Below are positions 8,297 through 16,034 of a DNA stretch of 49,366 nucleotides, piece by piece. The notes under the pieces are model-generated. The model searched no databases. It saw only the letters and a program-made list of their open reading frames with translations, and was not told where the DNA came from. Position 1 is the first letter of the stretch, and each line of letters begins with the position of its first letter. Position numbers and translations under genes: made by a program. The stretch spans positions 1 to 49,366 of the forward strand of contig NZ_JBGCCH010000049.1 of assembly GCF_041261205.1 (NCBI RefSeq), given 5' to 3'. This stretch comes from Catenulispora sp. MAP5-51. GTDB lineage: Bacteria; Actinomycetota; Actinomycetes; Streptomycetales; Catenulisporaceae.

Positions 8297-8333
8297 GTCA
8301 GATCCGCGTCAGAACCGGGTCAGAACCGCGTCA
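8297..8333. repeat. 11-bp tandem repeat running into a stop codon
   Basis: Three full units and one partial unit of GTCAGAACCGS (8297-8307, 8308-8318, 8319-8329, 8330-8333). The partial unit contains the TGA stop (minus strand) of the secreted protein gene. On the minus strand each unit brings a TGA, and the 11-nt period puts these in successive frames. Confidence 0.75.
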
Positions 8334-9446
8334 CTTCACCGTCGCGTGCGTCAGCGCGCACACATTGGTGTCGTTGGACCAGCTGCCCTGGAACGTGTAG
8401 GTGCCGTTGGCGAACTTGATGTTGCCCGCGCCGCCGGTCACGCCCTTGAGCCAGGCGCACTCGTCGGCGTTCTCCTGCCCGTTGTAGGACGAGCCGGTGT
8501 TGTTGGTCCAGCCGCCGGCCGGGTTCTGGTCGGTGATGGTCTCGCTGTACTCGTGGCCCAGGGTCATGGTCCAGCCGTCCAGCGTGCCCTTGCTGCCGGA
8601 GTTCAGGAAGTTGACACCGCAGCCGGCGCCGGAGTCCATGTTGTAGGGCTGGTTGGAGAAGGCGAAGTCGCCGACGGTCGAGGCCACGGCGCCGCCGGTC
8701 AGCGTGGTGTCGCCGTTGTAGTCGTGCCACGCGCAGTACTGGCCCTGGTAGTGGTCCGGGTTGGTGCCGTGCGGAGACAGGATGACGTAGTAGGCGCCCC
8801 GGTTCGAGGCGGCGGTGGTGTTGCCGAAGTGCTTCGCCGCCTTCAGCGCCTCCTCGCCGAGCTGGTGGCCGCTGGCGGCGGATGGGGACTTGGCCGAGTT
8901 GTCGTACCAGGCGCCGGCGAACACGCCGCCGGTCGGGTAAGGCACGTGCGCGGCGCCGGAGGGGCAGCTGGTCGCGCCGGTCTTGACCAGCGAGCCGTCG
9001 CAGTACTGGGTCATGGTCCCGGACCACGACTCACCGCCGGTGCCCACGCCCTTGAACAGCATCTGGGCGGTGGCAGCACCCTTCTGCGGGTCGTTGGAGA
9101 AGGTCAGGTTGCCGTTGGCGTCCTTGCTCTGCGTTCCCCACTGGCTGCCGTAGAAGATGACGTAGACCTTGGGGTGCTGGTCCATCACGCCGATGCCGTC
9201 GATGCCGCCGCCGTAGGACAGCGTCTCCGGGCCGGTGGCGGCCGCCGCGGTGGCCGTGTCGTGGGCGGCCTGCGCGCGGAACTGCGCGGCCCCGGCGACC
9301 GTGGGCATCACGCCGTGGCGCGCGGGGGCCGGAGCGGCCTGCGCGGAGCCGGACGTGCCGAGCGCGGCGATCAACGCGGCACTGGCGCCGACAGCGGCGG
9401 CGGCCAGGCGCGCCTTGCCACGGGCGGAGGTGGGGGTGCGGAGCAT
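8331..9446 (-). CDS. Secreted protein with HEYSE motif, putative extracellular metalloprotease-like
   Basis: A 371-residue exported protein. A signal peptide (about residues 1-38) has a basic start (RTPTSARGKAR), a hydrophobic core and a likely cleavage after SAQA. The mature part has VYVIFYGSQWGTQ near its start and GHEYSETITDQNPAGGW followed by GQENADECAW. This is the HEYxE...ECAW/KCAW arrangement seen in bacterial secreted relatives of plant EXORDIUM/phi-1 proteins and resembles a zinc-hydrolase HExxx motif. Catalysis is unproven. Paired cysteines suggest disulfides. The ATG at 9446 has GAGAGGAAG upstream. A promoter with about 180 nt of leader is visible at 9636-9664. Confidence 0.8.
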   Translation of the reverse strand: MLRTPTSARGKARLAAAAVGASAALIAALGTSGSAQAAPAPARHGVMPTVAGAAQFRAQAAHDTATAAAATGPETLSYGGGIDGIGVMDQHPKVYVIFYGSQWGTQSKDANGNLTFSNDPQKGAATAQMLFKGVGTGGESWSGTMTQYCDGSLVKTGATSCPSGAAHVPYPTGGVFAGAWYDNSAKSPSAASGHQLGEEALKAAKHFGNTTAASNRGAYYVILSPHGTNPDHYQGQYCAWHDYNGDTTLTGGAVASTVGDFAFSNQPYNMDSGAGCGVNFLNSGSKGTLDGWTMTLGHEYSETITDQNPAGGWTNNTGSSYNGQENADECAWLKGVTGGAGNIKFANGTYTFQGSWSNDTNVCALTHATVK

Positions 9447-9635
9447 GGGGTGGCTTCCTCTCGCTGGGACCTCGCCGGCCGGCCGGGTCGGCCGAGGCGG
9501 CGTGTGTGGTGCGCGGGCGCACGGGATCGGCACGCGGAGGTACCGCGCGCTGCACATGTCGTCCGTGGTGCGATGGGGCTTGTCAGCGCCCGACGAAACC
9601 CGGGGGCCAGGCCCCTGAGATCGTCTGCGAGGGGG

Positions 9636-9664
9636 AAACTAGCAACGAGGCCAACCCGGGTCAA
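9636..9664 (-). promoter_or_regulatory. Housekeeping-type promoter of the secreted protein gene
   Basis: On the minus strand TTGACC (9659-9664) and TAGTTT (9636-9641) are separated by 17 bp, close to the sigma-70/HrdB consensus. Transcription would start near 9629, giving a 5' UTR of about 180 nt before the ATG at 9446. Confidence 0.6.
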
Positions 9665-9700
9665 CGGGTCGGCCTCAATCGATTAAGCGCGAGTTCTCCG

Positions 9701-9724
9701 GCTGCTCACCGTGCGGTGAGCAGC
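9701..9724 (-). terminator. Hairpin terminator downstream of the GH25 gene
   Basis: A perfect 10-bp stem GCTGCTCACC / GGTGAGCAGC with loop GTGC, extendable by CCGG/CCGG with one bulge. It lies about 32 bp past the GH25 stop. There is no T-tract, as is usual in high-GC actinomycetes. Confidence 0.7.
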
Positions 9725-9755
9725 CCGGACCCTTGCCCGGCCCTTGCCGGAACGC

Positions 9756-10736
9756 TCAGCGGTGCACGGCCTCGACCAGGTAGGCCAGCGGCACGTCCGG
9801 GTTCGACCGGCGCGCCACGCTGATCTTCTGCACGCCGGTCGGCAGCGGCCCGCCGAAGGGGTTGACGCGGTCGGCCGCGGCGTCGACGACCACGTCCTCG
9901 TAGATGTGCGACCAGCCCTGGCCGTGGGTGAAGATCGCGACCCGCACGGTCGCCGTGCCGAAGTCGGCGCCCAGGCTGAACCAGACGTCGCCCCAGCCGG
10001 CGCCGCCGTAGTTCGCCGGCGGCGGCAGCACCACCGTGACGGCTCCGTCGCCGGGCTCGATCACACCAGTGGCGAATGCGGGCATGTCGTCGTCCTCCGT
10101 ACCGTTCGTCGAGGTCAGTTCCGCGACCAGGTCCGCGCTCGTGCCGCGGTACGCGTTGTAGTCCAACGTCTGTCCGCCGTCGGAGGCCTGGTTCGTGAAC
10201 TGGTAGATCAGGGGCGTCAGCCCGCCGTAGGGCTGCCAGCCGGCGGCCCCGTCCCCGGGATAGATGCTCCCCGGGCCTCCGGACCCGCCCGGGTATTGCG
10301 AAGAGACCAGGGAAACGCCCCGGTCGGTGAGCGCGGACAGGTCCGGCGAGCCGATCTGGGTCCACACCCAGCGGGGCAGGTAGACCAGACGCAGGTTGAG
10401 GCCGACTGCGTGGGCGGCGTCGACGTAGTCGAGGATCTGCGCCAGCGTCGGTGTGTACGAGCCGGCGGGCTCGGCGTCCAGCATGCCGGGAAGGGACTTG
10501 TCGCCCACGTTGGCCGCGGTGTGCGCGGCCTGCGCCGTGGGGCCCTCGCCGGACAGGAAGTGGTACCAGATGAACGGTCTGCCGAGCTGCGCGGCCTGGC
10601 CGCGCCAGGTCTGGTAGTCAGCGTCGGTGTAGTAGGTGCCCTCGGTCGTCTTGGCGATGACGAAGGCGGCGTCCGCGAGCCGGGACAAGCTCAGCCCGCT
10701 TTGGTACGACGATATGTCGGGCCCGAAAATGGTCAC
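9756..10736 (-). CDS. GH25-type lysozyme/muramidase-like protein
   Basis: A 326-residue protein. The first about 210 residues form a GH25-like TIM barrel: FGPDISSYQSG (conserved catalytic-side Asp), FVIAKTTEGTYY, FIWYHFL, PGMLDAEP (acidic catalytic pair region) and LDYNAYRGT near the barrel end. GH25 enzymes cleave N-acetylmuramyl bonds of peptidoglycan. No signal peptide is visible, so it is cytosolic, exported by another route, or phage-derived. The C-terminal about 90 residues (AFATGVIEPGDGAVTVVLPPP onward) form a separate beta-rich domain I do not recognise, possibly for binding. GTG start with AGGAG six bases upstream. Confidence 0.8.
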   Translation of the reverse strand: MTIFGPDISSYQSGLSLSRLADAAFVIAKTTEGTYYTDADYQTWRGQAAQLGRPFIWYHFLSGEGPTAQAAHTAANVGDKSLPGMLDAEPAGSYTPTLAQILDYVDAAHAVGLNLRLVYLPRWVWTQIGSPDLSALTDRGVSLVSSQYPGGSGGPGSIYPGDGAAGWQPYGGLTPLIYQFTNQASDGGQTLDYNAYRGTSADLVAELTSTNGTEDDDMPAFATGVIEPGDGAVTVVLPPPANYGGAGWGDVWFSLGADFGTATVRVAIFTHGQGWSHIYEDVVVDAAADRVNPFGGPLPTGVQKISVARRSNPDVPLAYLVEAVHR

Positions 10737-10827
10737 AGGCAGCTCCTTGTGGAGGCGTCACAGACCATTGTGATCTCTCGAAGAGGCTTTTGGGAGTCTT
10801 CTTGGAGGTATCTTTAGTGTTTATTTG

Positions 10828-11007
10828 TCAGGACCCGGATGCCGAATCCCGGGTCTGATCGGCCCGGGATGCCAGCAATCCCACGAACGCGATTTCGAAT
10901 ACCCGGCGGCACGAGCGGCACGACCACCGCCGGTGGCCGCCCTCCTCCGGGCGCAGATCCTCGTCCCCGCAGTAGGGGCAGTACGCCGGTGCCGCGCGCT
11001 CGCTCAT
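10828..11007 (-). CDS. Small zinc-ribbon protein downstream of sulfite reductase
   Basis: A 59-residue protein with two CxxC knuckles, YCPYCGDED and CRSCRRVFE, a zinc-ribbon arrangement. It overlaps the sulfite reductase stop by 4 nt (ATGA), so it is translationally coupled to it. In Streptomyces-type sulfur operons a small protein of this kind also sits between sulfite reductase and cysH, so the coupling is conserved even though cysH lies elsewhere here. Its role is not known; cofactor insertion or regulation are possibilities only. Confidence 0.85.
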   Translation of the reverse strand: MSERAAPAYCPYCGDEDLRPEEGGHRRWSCRSCRRVFEIAFVGLLASRADQTRDSASGS

Positions 11008-12713
11008 GCCAGATCCGCTTCCGAGGCGCGGACCGTCCACTGCGCGAACGTCTCGTCCTCGTGCCGCTGCTCCTGGAAGCGGCGCGCCACGCGCTCGACG
11101 TAGTCCGGGAGCCCCGCGGCCGTCACCTTCAGACCGCGCACCTTGCGGCCGAACGCGCCGTCCCCGACGTCCTCCGGGTCCTTGGTCTGCGCACCGAGGT
11201 GCCCGCCGAGGTGTACCTGGTAGCCCTCGACCTGCTCGCCGTTCTCGTCCAGGACCAGCTGGCCCTTCAGGCCGATGTCGGCGACCTGGATGCGCGCGCA
11301 GGAGTTCGGGCAGCCGTTCAGGTTGATGGTCAGTGGCTGGTCGAAGTCCGGCAGCCGGCGCTCCAGCTCGTCGATCAGGTTCGAGGCGCTCTTCTTGGTC
11401 TCCACGATCGCCAGCTTGCAGAACTCGATGCCGGTGCAGGCCATCGTCGAGCGGCGGAAGACCGAGGGCCGGACCTGCAGGTCCAGCGCCTCCAGGTTGG
11501 TGACGAGCTCCTCGACGCGCTCTTCGGGCACGTCCAGGATCAGCAGCTTCTGCTCGGCGGTGGTGCGCACCCGGTCCGAGCCGGCCGCCTCGGCCAGGTC
11601 CGCGATCTTGGCCAGGGTGGCGCCGTCGACCCGGCCGACGCGCGGGGCGAAGCCGATGTAGCGCTTGCCGTCCTTCTGGACGTGCACGCCGATGTGGTCG
11701 CGGTCGTAGGCCGGGGCCGGCTCCGGCGCGGGCCCGTCGGGCAGCGTGCGCTTGAGGTACTCGGTCTCCAGCACCTCGCGGAACTTCGCCGCGCCCCAGT
11801 CCGCGACCAGGAACTTCAGGCGCGCGCGGCTGCGCAGCCGGCGGTAGCCGTAGTCCCGGAAGATGCCGCAGACGCCGGCCCAGACGTCGGGGACCTCCTC
11901 CAGGCGCACGAAGGCGTTGAGCCGCTTGGCGAAGTGCGGGTTCGTCGACAGGCCGCCGCCGACCCACAGGTCGAAGCCCGGGCCGAGCTCGGGGTGCACC
12001 ACGCCGACGAAGGAGATGTCGTTGATCTCGTGCACCACGTCCTGCAGGCCGCTGATCGCGGTCTTGAACTTGCGCGGCAGGTTGGAGAACTCCGGGTTGC
12101 CGATGTAGCGCTGCGAGATCTCCTCGATCGCGGGCGTGGCGTCGATGACCTCGGCGGCCGAGATGCCGGCCACCGGCGAGCCGAGGATCACGCGCGGGAC
12201 GTCGCCGCACGCCTCGGCGGTGCTCAGCCCGACGCCCTCCAGCGTCCGCCAGATCGCCGGGACGTCCTCGACGCGCACCCAGTGCAGCTGGATGTTCTGC
12301 CGGTCGGTGACGTCGGCGGTGCCGCGCGCGTACTTCTCGGAGACCTCGGCGACGGCCCGCAGCTGCGCCAGGCTCAGCCGGCCGCCGTCGATGCGCACCC
12401 GCAGCATGAAGTACTTGTCGTCCAGGTCCTCCGGCTCCAGGATGCCGGTCTTGCCGCCGTCGATGCCGGGGCGCCGCTGCGTGTACAGGCCCCACCAGCG
12501 GAACCGGCCGCGCAGGTCGCCGCCGTCGATCGAGTCGAACCCGCGGTAGGCGTAGATGTTCTCGATGCGGGCCCGGACGTTCAGGCCGTCGTCGTCCTTC
12601 TTGGTCTGCTCGTTGCCGTTGAGCGGCGTGAAGTAGCCCTTGGCCCACTGGCCTTCCCCACGCTGTTGGCGGGGACGGCTGACGCGGGCAGGCGTGGGCT
12701 CGGTGACGGTCAT
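11004..12713 (-). CDS. Ferredoxin-type sulfite (nitrite/sulfite) reductase
   Basis: A 569-residue siroheme/[4Fe-4S] enzyme of the SirA/NirA family that reduces sulfite to sulfide with six electrons, probably from ferredoxin. The cluster-siroheme cysteines are C426 and C432 (ACTGIEFCK) and C468 and C472 (NGCPNSCAR). Siroheme-side basic segments include TADVTDRQNIQLHW. Two duplicated ferrodoxin-like/SiR domains are recognisable by length and repeat order. Sulfite rather than nitrite is favoured because the transcript starts with the sulfur leader peptide. AAGGA precedes the ATG at 12713. The gene follows the leader stop by 74 bp. Confidence 0.93.
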   Translation of the reverse strand: MTVTEPTPARVSRPRQQRGEGQWAKGYFTPLNGNEQTKKDDDGLNVRARIENIYAYRGFDSIDGGDLRGRFRWWGLYTQRRPGIDGGKTGILEPEDLDDKYFMLRVRIDGGRLSLAQLRAVAEVSEKYARGTADVTDRQNIQLHWVRVEDVPAIWRTLEGVGLSTAEACGDVPRVILGSPVAGISAAEVIDATPAIEEISQRYIGNPEFSNLPRKFKTAISGLQDVVHEINDISFVGVVHPELGPGFDLWVGGGLSTNPHFAKRLNAFVRLEEVPDVWAGVCGIFRDYGYRRLRSRARLKFLVADWGAAKFREVLETEYLKRTLPDGPAPEPAPAYDRDHIGVHVQKDGKRYIGFAPRVGRVDGATLAKIADLAEAAGSDRVRTTAEQKLLILDVPEERVEELVTNLEALDLQVRPSVFRRSTMACTGIEFCKLAIVETKKSASNLIDELERRLPDFDQPLTINLNGCPNSCARIQVADIGLKGQLVLDENGEQVEGYQVHLGGHLGAQTKDPEDVGDGAFGRKVRGLKVTAAGLPDYVERVARRFQEQRHEDETFAQWTVRASEADLA

Positions 12714-12787
12714 GTCGGGAGGTCCTTAAGGAAGGTTCGTACGGCCGGGAGGGAGGAGGCGCGGGAGTCGAACCGCCGAAGCGCGGG

Positions 12788-12880
12788 TCAGAGCGCGGTA
12801 CAGGCCGTACAGACCATGCTGGACAGACGTCCGTAGTCGACGTGGCGTCGACTGACGAGGGCGATTCCGGCACGGGACAT
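12788..12880 (-). CDS. Sulfur-assimilation leader peptide, copy 2 (upstream of sulfite reductase)
   Basis: A 30-residue ORF starting MSRAGIALVSRRHVDYGR and ending LSSMVCTACTAL. It is nearly identical to copy 1 at 4611-4697 over the first 24 residues, but its tail differs: two Cys codons in VCTAC close to the stop. An in-frame ATG also exists at 12886; the inner ATG is preferred because AGG lies nine bases upstream and the homology starts there. CAGGCT seven bases before the ATG could be the -10 of a leaderless RNA. Ribosome stalling at the Cys codons when charged tRNA-Cys is low is the likely, but unproven, role. Confidence 0.93.
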   Translation of the reverse strand: MSRAGIALVSRRHVDYGRLSSMVCTACTAL

Positions 12881-12910
12881 GTTCATCAGCCTGGCAGCGC
12901 ATCCCGGACG

Positions 12911-12948
12911 CGTCCACTGTCGTCCGGGATGCGGACCCGCCGTCTCAC
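12911..12948 (-). promoter_or_regulatory. Conserved 38-bp element upstream of leader 2 (promoter/operator)
   Basis: Same three blocks as at 4727-4764: GTGAGAC, GTCCGCAT and GGACGACAGTGGACG. In this copy the dyad grows into an 11-bp inverted repeat, GCATCCCGGAC (12922-12932, minus strand) and GTCCGGGATGC (12899-12909), around a 12-bp centre. The last GTGGAC is 18 bp from CAGGCT, as in copy 1. Confidence 0.75.
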
Positions 12949-12960
12949 CATCGCCCGTGG

Positions 12961-14479
12961 CTAGACGTGCTTGCCCTTCTTGCGGGTGGTGAACGCCACA
13001 AAACCGGCCCCGACGGACAGCGCCGCGGCGGCCAGCCCGAGGAACGGCGCGAACCGGGCCCCGGTCGCCGCCAGGCCGTGCTCGCGCCGGGAGGCGGAGG
13101 GCGGGACGGAGGGACGCCCCGACGGCCGGCTCTCGCCGGGCGTCGTCGGCAGGGGCGCGGACGACGAAGGGGAGCTGCTTGGGGAGCTGCTGCTCGAGCT
13201 CGACGAGGAGGGCTGCTGCTCGACGACGACGGCGAGGATGGTGAGGACGGCTCTGAGGTCGAGGTCGTGGTGGTCGGCTCGGTGGTGGTGGGAGCCGTGG
13301 TCGTCGGTTCGGTGCTGGTCGGCGCCGTCGTGGTGGGCTCTGTGCTCGGCGTCGTGCTGGTCGACGAGCTCGAGTTCGGCGACGACCCGCACTCCGGCAG
13401 CACCCCGTCGAACGGATACGCGTGGATCTCGGCCCCGGCGCTCGAGTTGGTCAGAACCAGGTTCCCGGCCACGTAGACCCGGCCGTTCTGTCCCGGTGCC
13501 GAGATGGTGACCGTCCCGCTCGGGTTCCCGCCGAGGATCGAGCCCTGGAACTGGGCCCCGCCCTTGATCTCGGCCGTGGTCGCGTTCGGGAAGTTCCACA
13601 TCAGCCGCGGGCGCAGGTCGGTGGTCGGGTCCCCGGCCAGGCCGCTGCCGGTGTTGGTGTTCACGGTCGGGGTGGTCCCGGTCATGTTGACGAGCACGGT
13701 GGCGCCGGCTGGGATCCCGGTGAAGACCATGTCGGCGGCCCGGTCCCCGCCGATGTCGCCGGGCACGTCGAAGACCTGCAGCAGGCTGGTGCCGTCGCCG
13801 GTGAAGGTCACCTGCGGCCCGTCCACCGTGACGCTGCCGGTCGCCGTCGCGGTGGCGGCGCACTCGGAGCGGTCCTCGATGTAGCCCCGCAGCGACGAGT
13901 ACTGGCCGGTGGCGTCGGCGTCGTGGATCGACTCACCCGCCGGGACCACCTCCACCTGGCCGCTCAGCGTCCCGGCAAAGCGCAGGTTGCCGTAGGCCGT
14001 GGTCTTGGAGTCGTTGCCGCCGACCTGCAGCCGGTTGCCGTCCACGATGTCCACGTTCCGGCCGACGGTCAGGAAGTCGGCCCCGTCCGGCGGCGGCACC
14101 CGCGAGCCGACCCCGACCACGCCGGCGTTGAAGATCCCGCCGCCGTTCTTGTCCTCGCGGAAGTCCCTGAGCACCACGATCTTGCCCTCGGCCTCGGCGG
14201 CCCGACCGGTCACCGAGAAGTCGGCGCCGGCGAAGATGTTGATCGCGGCGTCGCGGCCGGCGAAGTCGCCGTTGTAGGGCGGCGGCCATGTCCCCGGGCA
14301 CTGCGATCCCAGGCACGCGCCCAGCGGTGGCGCCAGCGGCGAGGTTCCGGTGACCGGTCCACGGCGCCCTGCGCCACGCTCATCGCCGCCAGTGCGGCGG
14401 CGGCCAGCCCGGCCCCGCCCGCTCCGAGGACCGCGGCCTTGCGCCGGTTCTTCGTGTCGGTTCCCTGATCCGTCGCCAC
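12961..14479 (-). pseudogene. Choice-of-anchor-A-type wall protein with LAxTG sorting signal, two frameshifts
   Basis: Three reading frames together give one protein of about 506 residues. Frame one (from GTG 14479) gives a signal-like N-terminus MATDQGTDTKNRRKAAVLGA followed by an Ala-rich hydrophobic core. Frame two carries the body: GTWPPPYNGDFAGRDAAINI, later MWNFPNATTAEIKGGAQFQG and GSILGGNPSG, the pattern of choice-of-anchor A / ice-binding-like beta domains, then a Thr/Ser/Pro/Glu repeat stalk. Frame three gives a poly-Ser/Pro stalk, LAATG, a membrane helix and RKKGKHV, a sortase signal. Shifts lie near 14351-14369 and 13205-13217, each equivalent to one missing base. Either a decayed gene, or sequencing errors in GC-rich repeats. 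Confidence 0.72.
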
Positions 14480-14494
14480 CGCCGACTCCCGAGT

Positions 14495-14510
14495 GTGATC
14501 GTTCCATCAC
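14495..14510. promoter_or_regulatory. Dyad GTGA-N8-TCAC upstream of the wall protein gene
   Basis: GTGATCGTTCCATCAC has 5-bp perfect arms and lies 16 nt before the GTG start. A dyad with the same half-sites and spacing occurs before the M23 peptidase gene (31638-31653). Confidence 0.4.
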
Positions 14511-14682
14511 TTTCGGTGCCGATGGTAGGAGGTCCGCTCACTGAGATAGGGGACGCCGGGGGTGGGGGCGCGCCGACCCTCACGTGCATTGGTCGGATAA
14601 AGCGATCACTCAACATCGCCGGGCGGGCGCTGGTGCCGTACCACGACCGCCACGCCTGCGACGGTCGCGGCGCAGCCGGGTC

Positions 14683-15987
14683 TCAGTCCCCGAAAACGCG
14701 CCGGGTGTACTCGTTGGCGAACATCCGCTTCGGGTCCACCCGGTCGCGCACCCCGAGGAAGTCCTCGAAGCGCGGGTAGGTCTTGCCCAGGTACTCGGCG
14801 TCGCGGGTGTGCATCTTGCCCCAGTGCGGCCGGCCCTCGTGCGCGACGAGCACCTGCTCGACCGCCTTGAAGTACTCGTCGAACCGCGTGCCCTGGTACA
14901 TGTGGCAGGCGATGTACGCGGTGTCGCGGCCGTGCGCCGTGGACAGCCACAGGTCGTCGCCCGGGACCACGCGCACCTCGATCGGGAAGTTCACGTTCCA
15001 GCTGGAGGCGTTGATCAGCTGGGTGACCTCGCGGAAGGCCGACACGAACGCGGTGCGGGGGACCGCGTACTCCATCTCCACGAACTTCACGCGCCGCGGC
15101 GAGGTGAACACCTTGTCCGAGCGGTCGGTGTAGCTGCGTGCCGACAGTGCCGAGCCGGAGACCTTCGAGACCGTCTTGGTCAGCCGCGGCGCGGTCCGTG
15201 CCAGCCGCTGCGCCGCGCCGAACACCGAGTTCGACAGCAACTCGTCGTCCACCCAGTGCCGGAAGCCGGACAGCGGTGCGGCCGGGCCCGCCGAGCGGTT
15301 GTTGCGCTTGATGTTGGTGCTGGTCGTGTAGGGGAACCAGTAGAACTCGAAGTGCTCGTTGTTGTCGGCCAGGTCGTCGAAGCCGTCGAGCACCGCGTCC
15401 AGCTTCATCGGCTCCTCGCGGGCCGTGAGCAGGAACGAGGGCTCCGTGCGGAACGTCACGGCGGTCACGTAGCCGATCGCCCCGACGCCCAGGCGCGCGG
15501 CCTGGAACAGCTCGGCGTTCTCGGTGGGGGAGCAGATCACGATCTCGCCGTTGGCCAGGACCAGCTCCAGGGCCGCCACCTGCGCGGCGATCGAGCCCGA
15601 GGCGCGGCCGGTGCCGTGCGTGCCGGTGCCGATCGCGCCGGCGACGGTCTGGACCTGGATGTCACCCATATTGGTGAGCGCCTGGCCGTTCTCCGCGAGC
15701 AGCGCGTTGAGCTGGTGCAGCGGCATGCCGGACTCGACCGTGACCAGGCCGGCCTCGCGGTCGATCTGCTTGAGCCGGGTCAGGCCGTCCGGCTTGACCA
15801 GGATCCCGTCGGTGACCGCGGCCGGGGTGAAGGAGTGGCCGGAGCCGACCGCCTTGACCGTCATCCCGTCGTCGTCGGCGGTGCGCAGGATCTCGACGAC
15901 CTCGGAGGCGGTCCGCGGGGTGACCACCTTGGCCGCCTTCGCCGTCTGGTTGCCCGCCCAGTTGGACCACTCGTTCGCGCCCGCCAC
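14683..15987 (-). CDS. FAD-linked sugar-lactone oxidase (D-arabinono-1,4-lactone oxidase family)
   Basis: A 434-residue VAO-type flavoprotein. The N-terminal FAD domain has PRTASEVVEILRTA, VKAVGSGHSFTPAAVTDG and the second FAD loop IGTGTHGTG. The C-terminal ALO domain has the diagnostic RPHWGKMHT and ends with DPKRMFANEYTRRVFGD. Relatives oxidise aldonolactones or alditols with O2; the exact substrate is open. GTG start at 15987. It follows the MFS gene by 47 bp on the same strand, so the two may be co-transcribed and the transporter could move the substrate. Confidence 0.9.
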   Translation of the reverse strand: MAGANEWSNWAGNQTAKAAKVVTPRTASEVVEILRTADDDGMTVKAVGSGHSFTPAAVTDGILVKPDGLTRLKQIDREAGLVTVESGMPLHQLNALLAENGQALTNMGDIQVQTVAGAIGTGTHGTGRASGSIAAQVAALELVLANGEIVICSPTENAELFQAARLGVGAIGYVTAVTFRTEPSFLLTAREEPMKLDAVLDGFDDLADNNEHFEFYWFPYTTSTNIKRNNRSAGPAAPLSGFRHWVDDELLSNSVFGAAQRLARTAPRLTKTVSKVSGSALSARSYTDRSDKVFTSPRRVKFVEMEYAVPRTAFVSAFREVTQLINASSWNVNFPIEVRVVPGDDLWLSTAHGRDTAYIACHMYQGTRFDEYFKAVEQVLVAHEGRPHWGKMHTRDAEYLGKTYPRFEDFLGVRDRVDPKRMFANEYTRRVFGD

Positions 15988-16034
15988 GCCTCACCCGATT
16001 CTTCCGCCGGCACGCCAGCCGTGAGCCGCGCCGT

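Noticed and set aside
12761-12780. T-arm-like string (minus strand GGCGGTTCGACTCCCGC) between leader 2 and sulfite reductase, suggesting a tRNA 3' end
   Set aside because: The stem does not pair properly and no acceptor, D or anticodon arm exists around it; it lies in a short leader-to-gene spacer.
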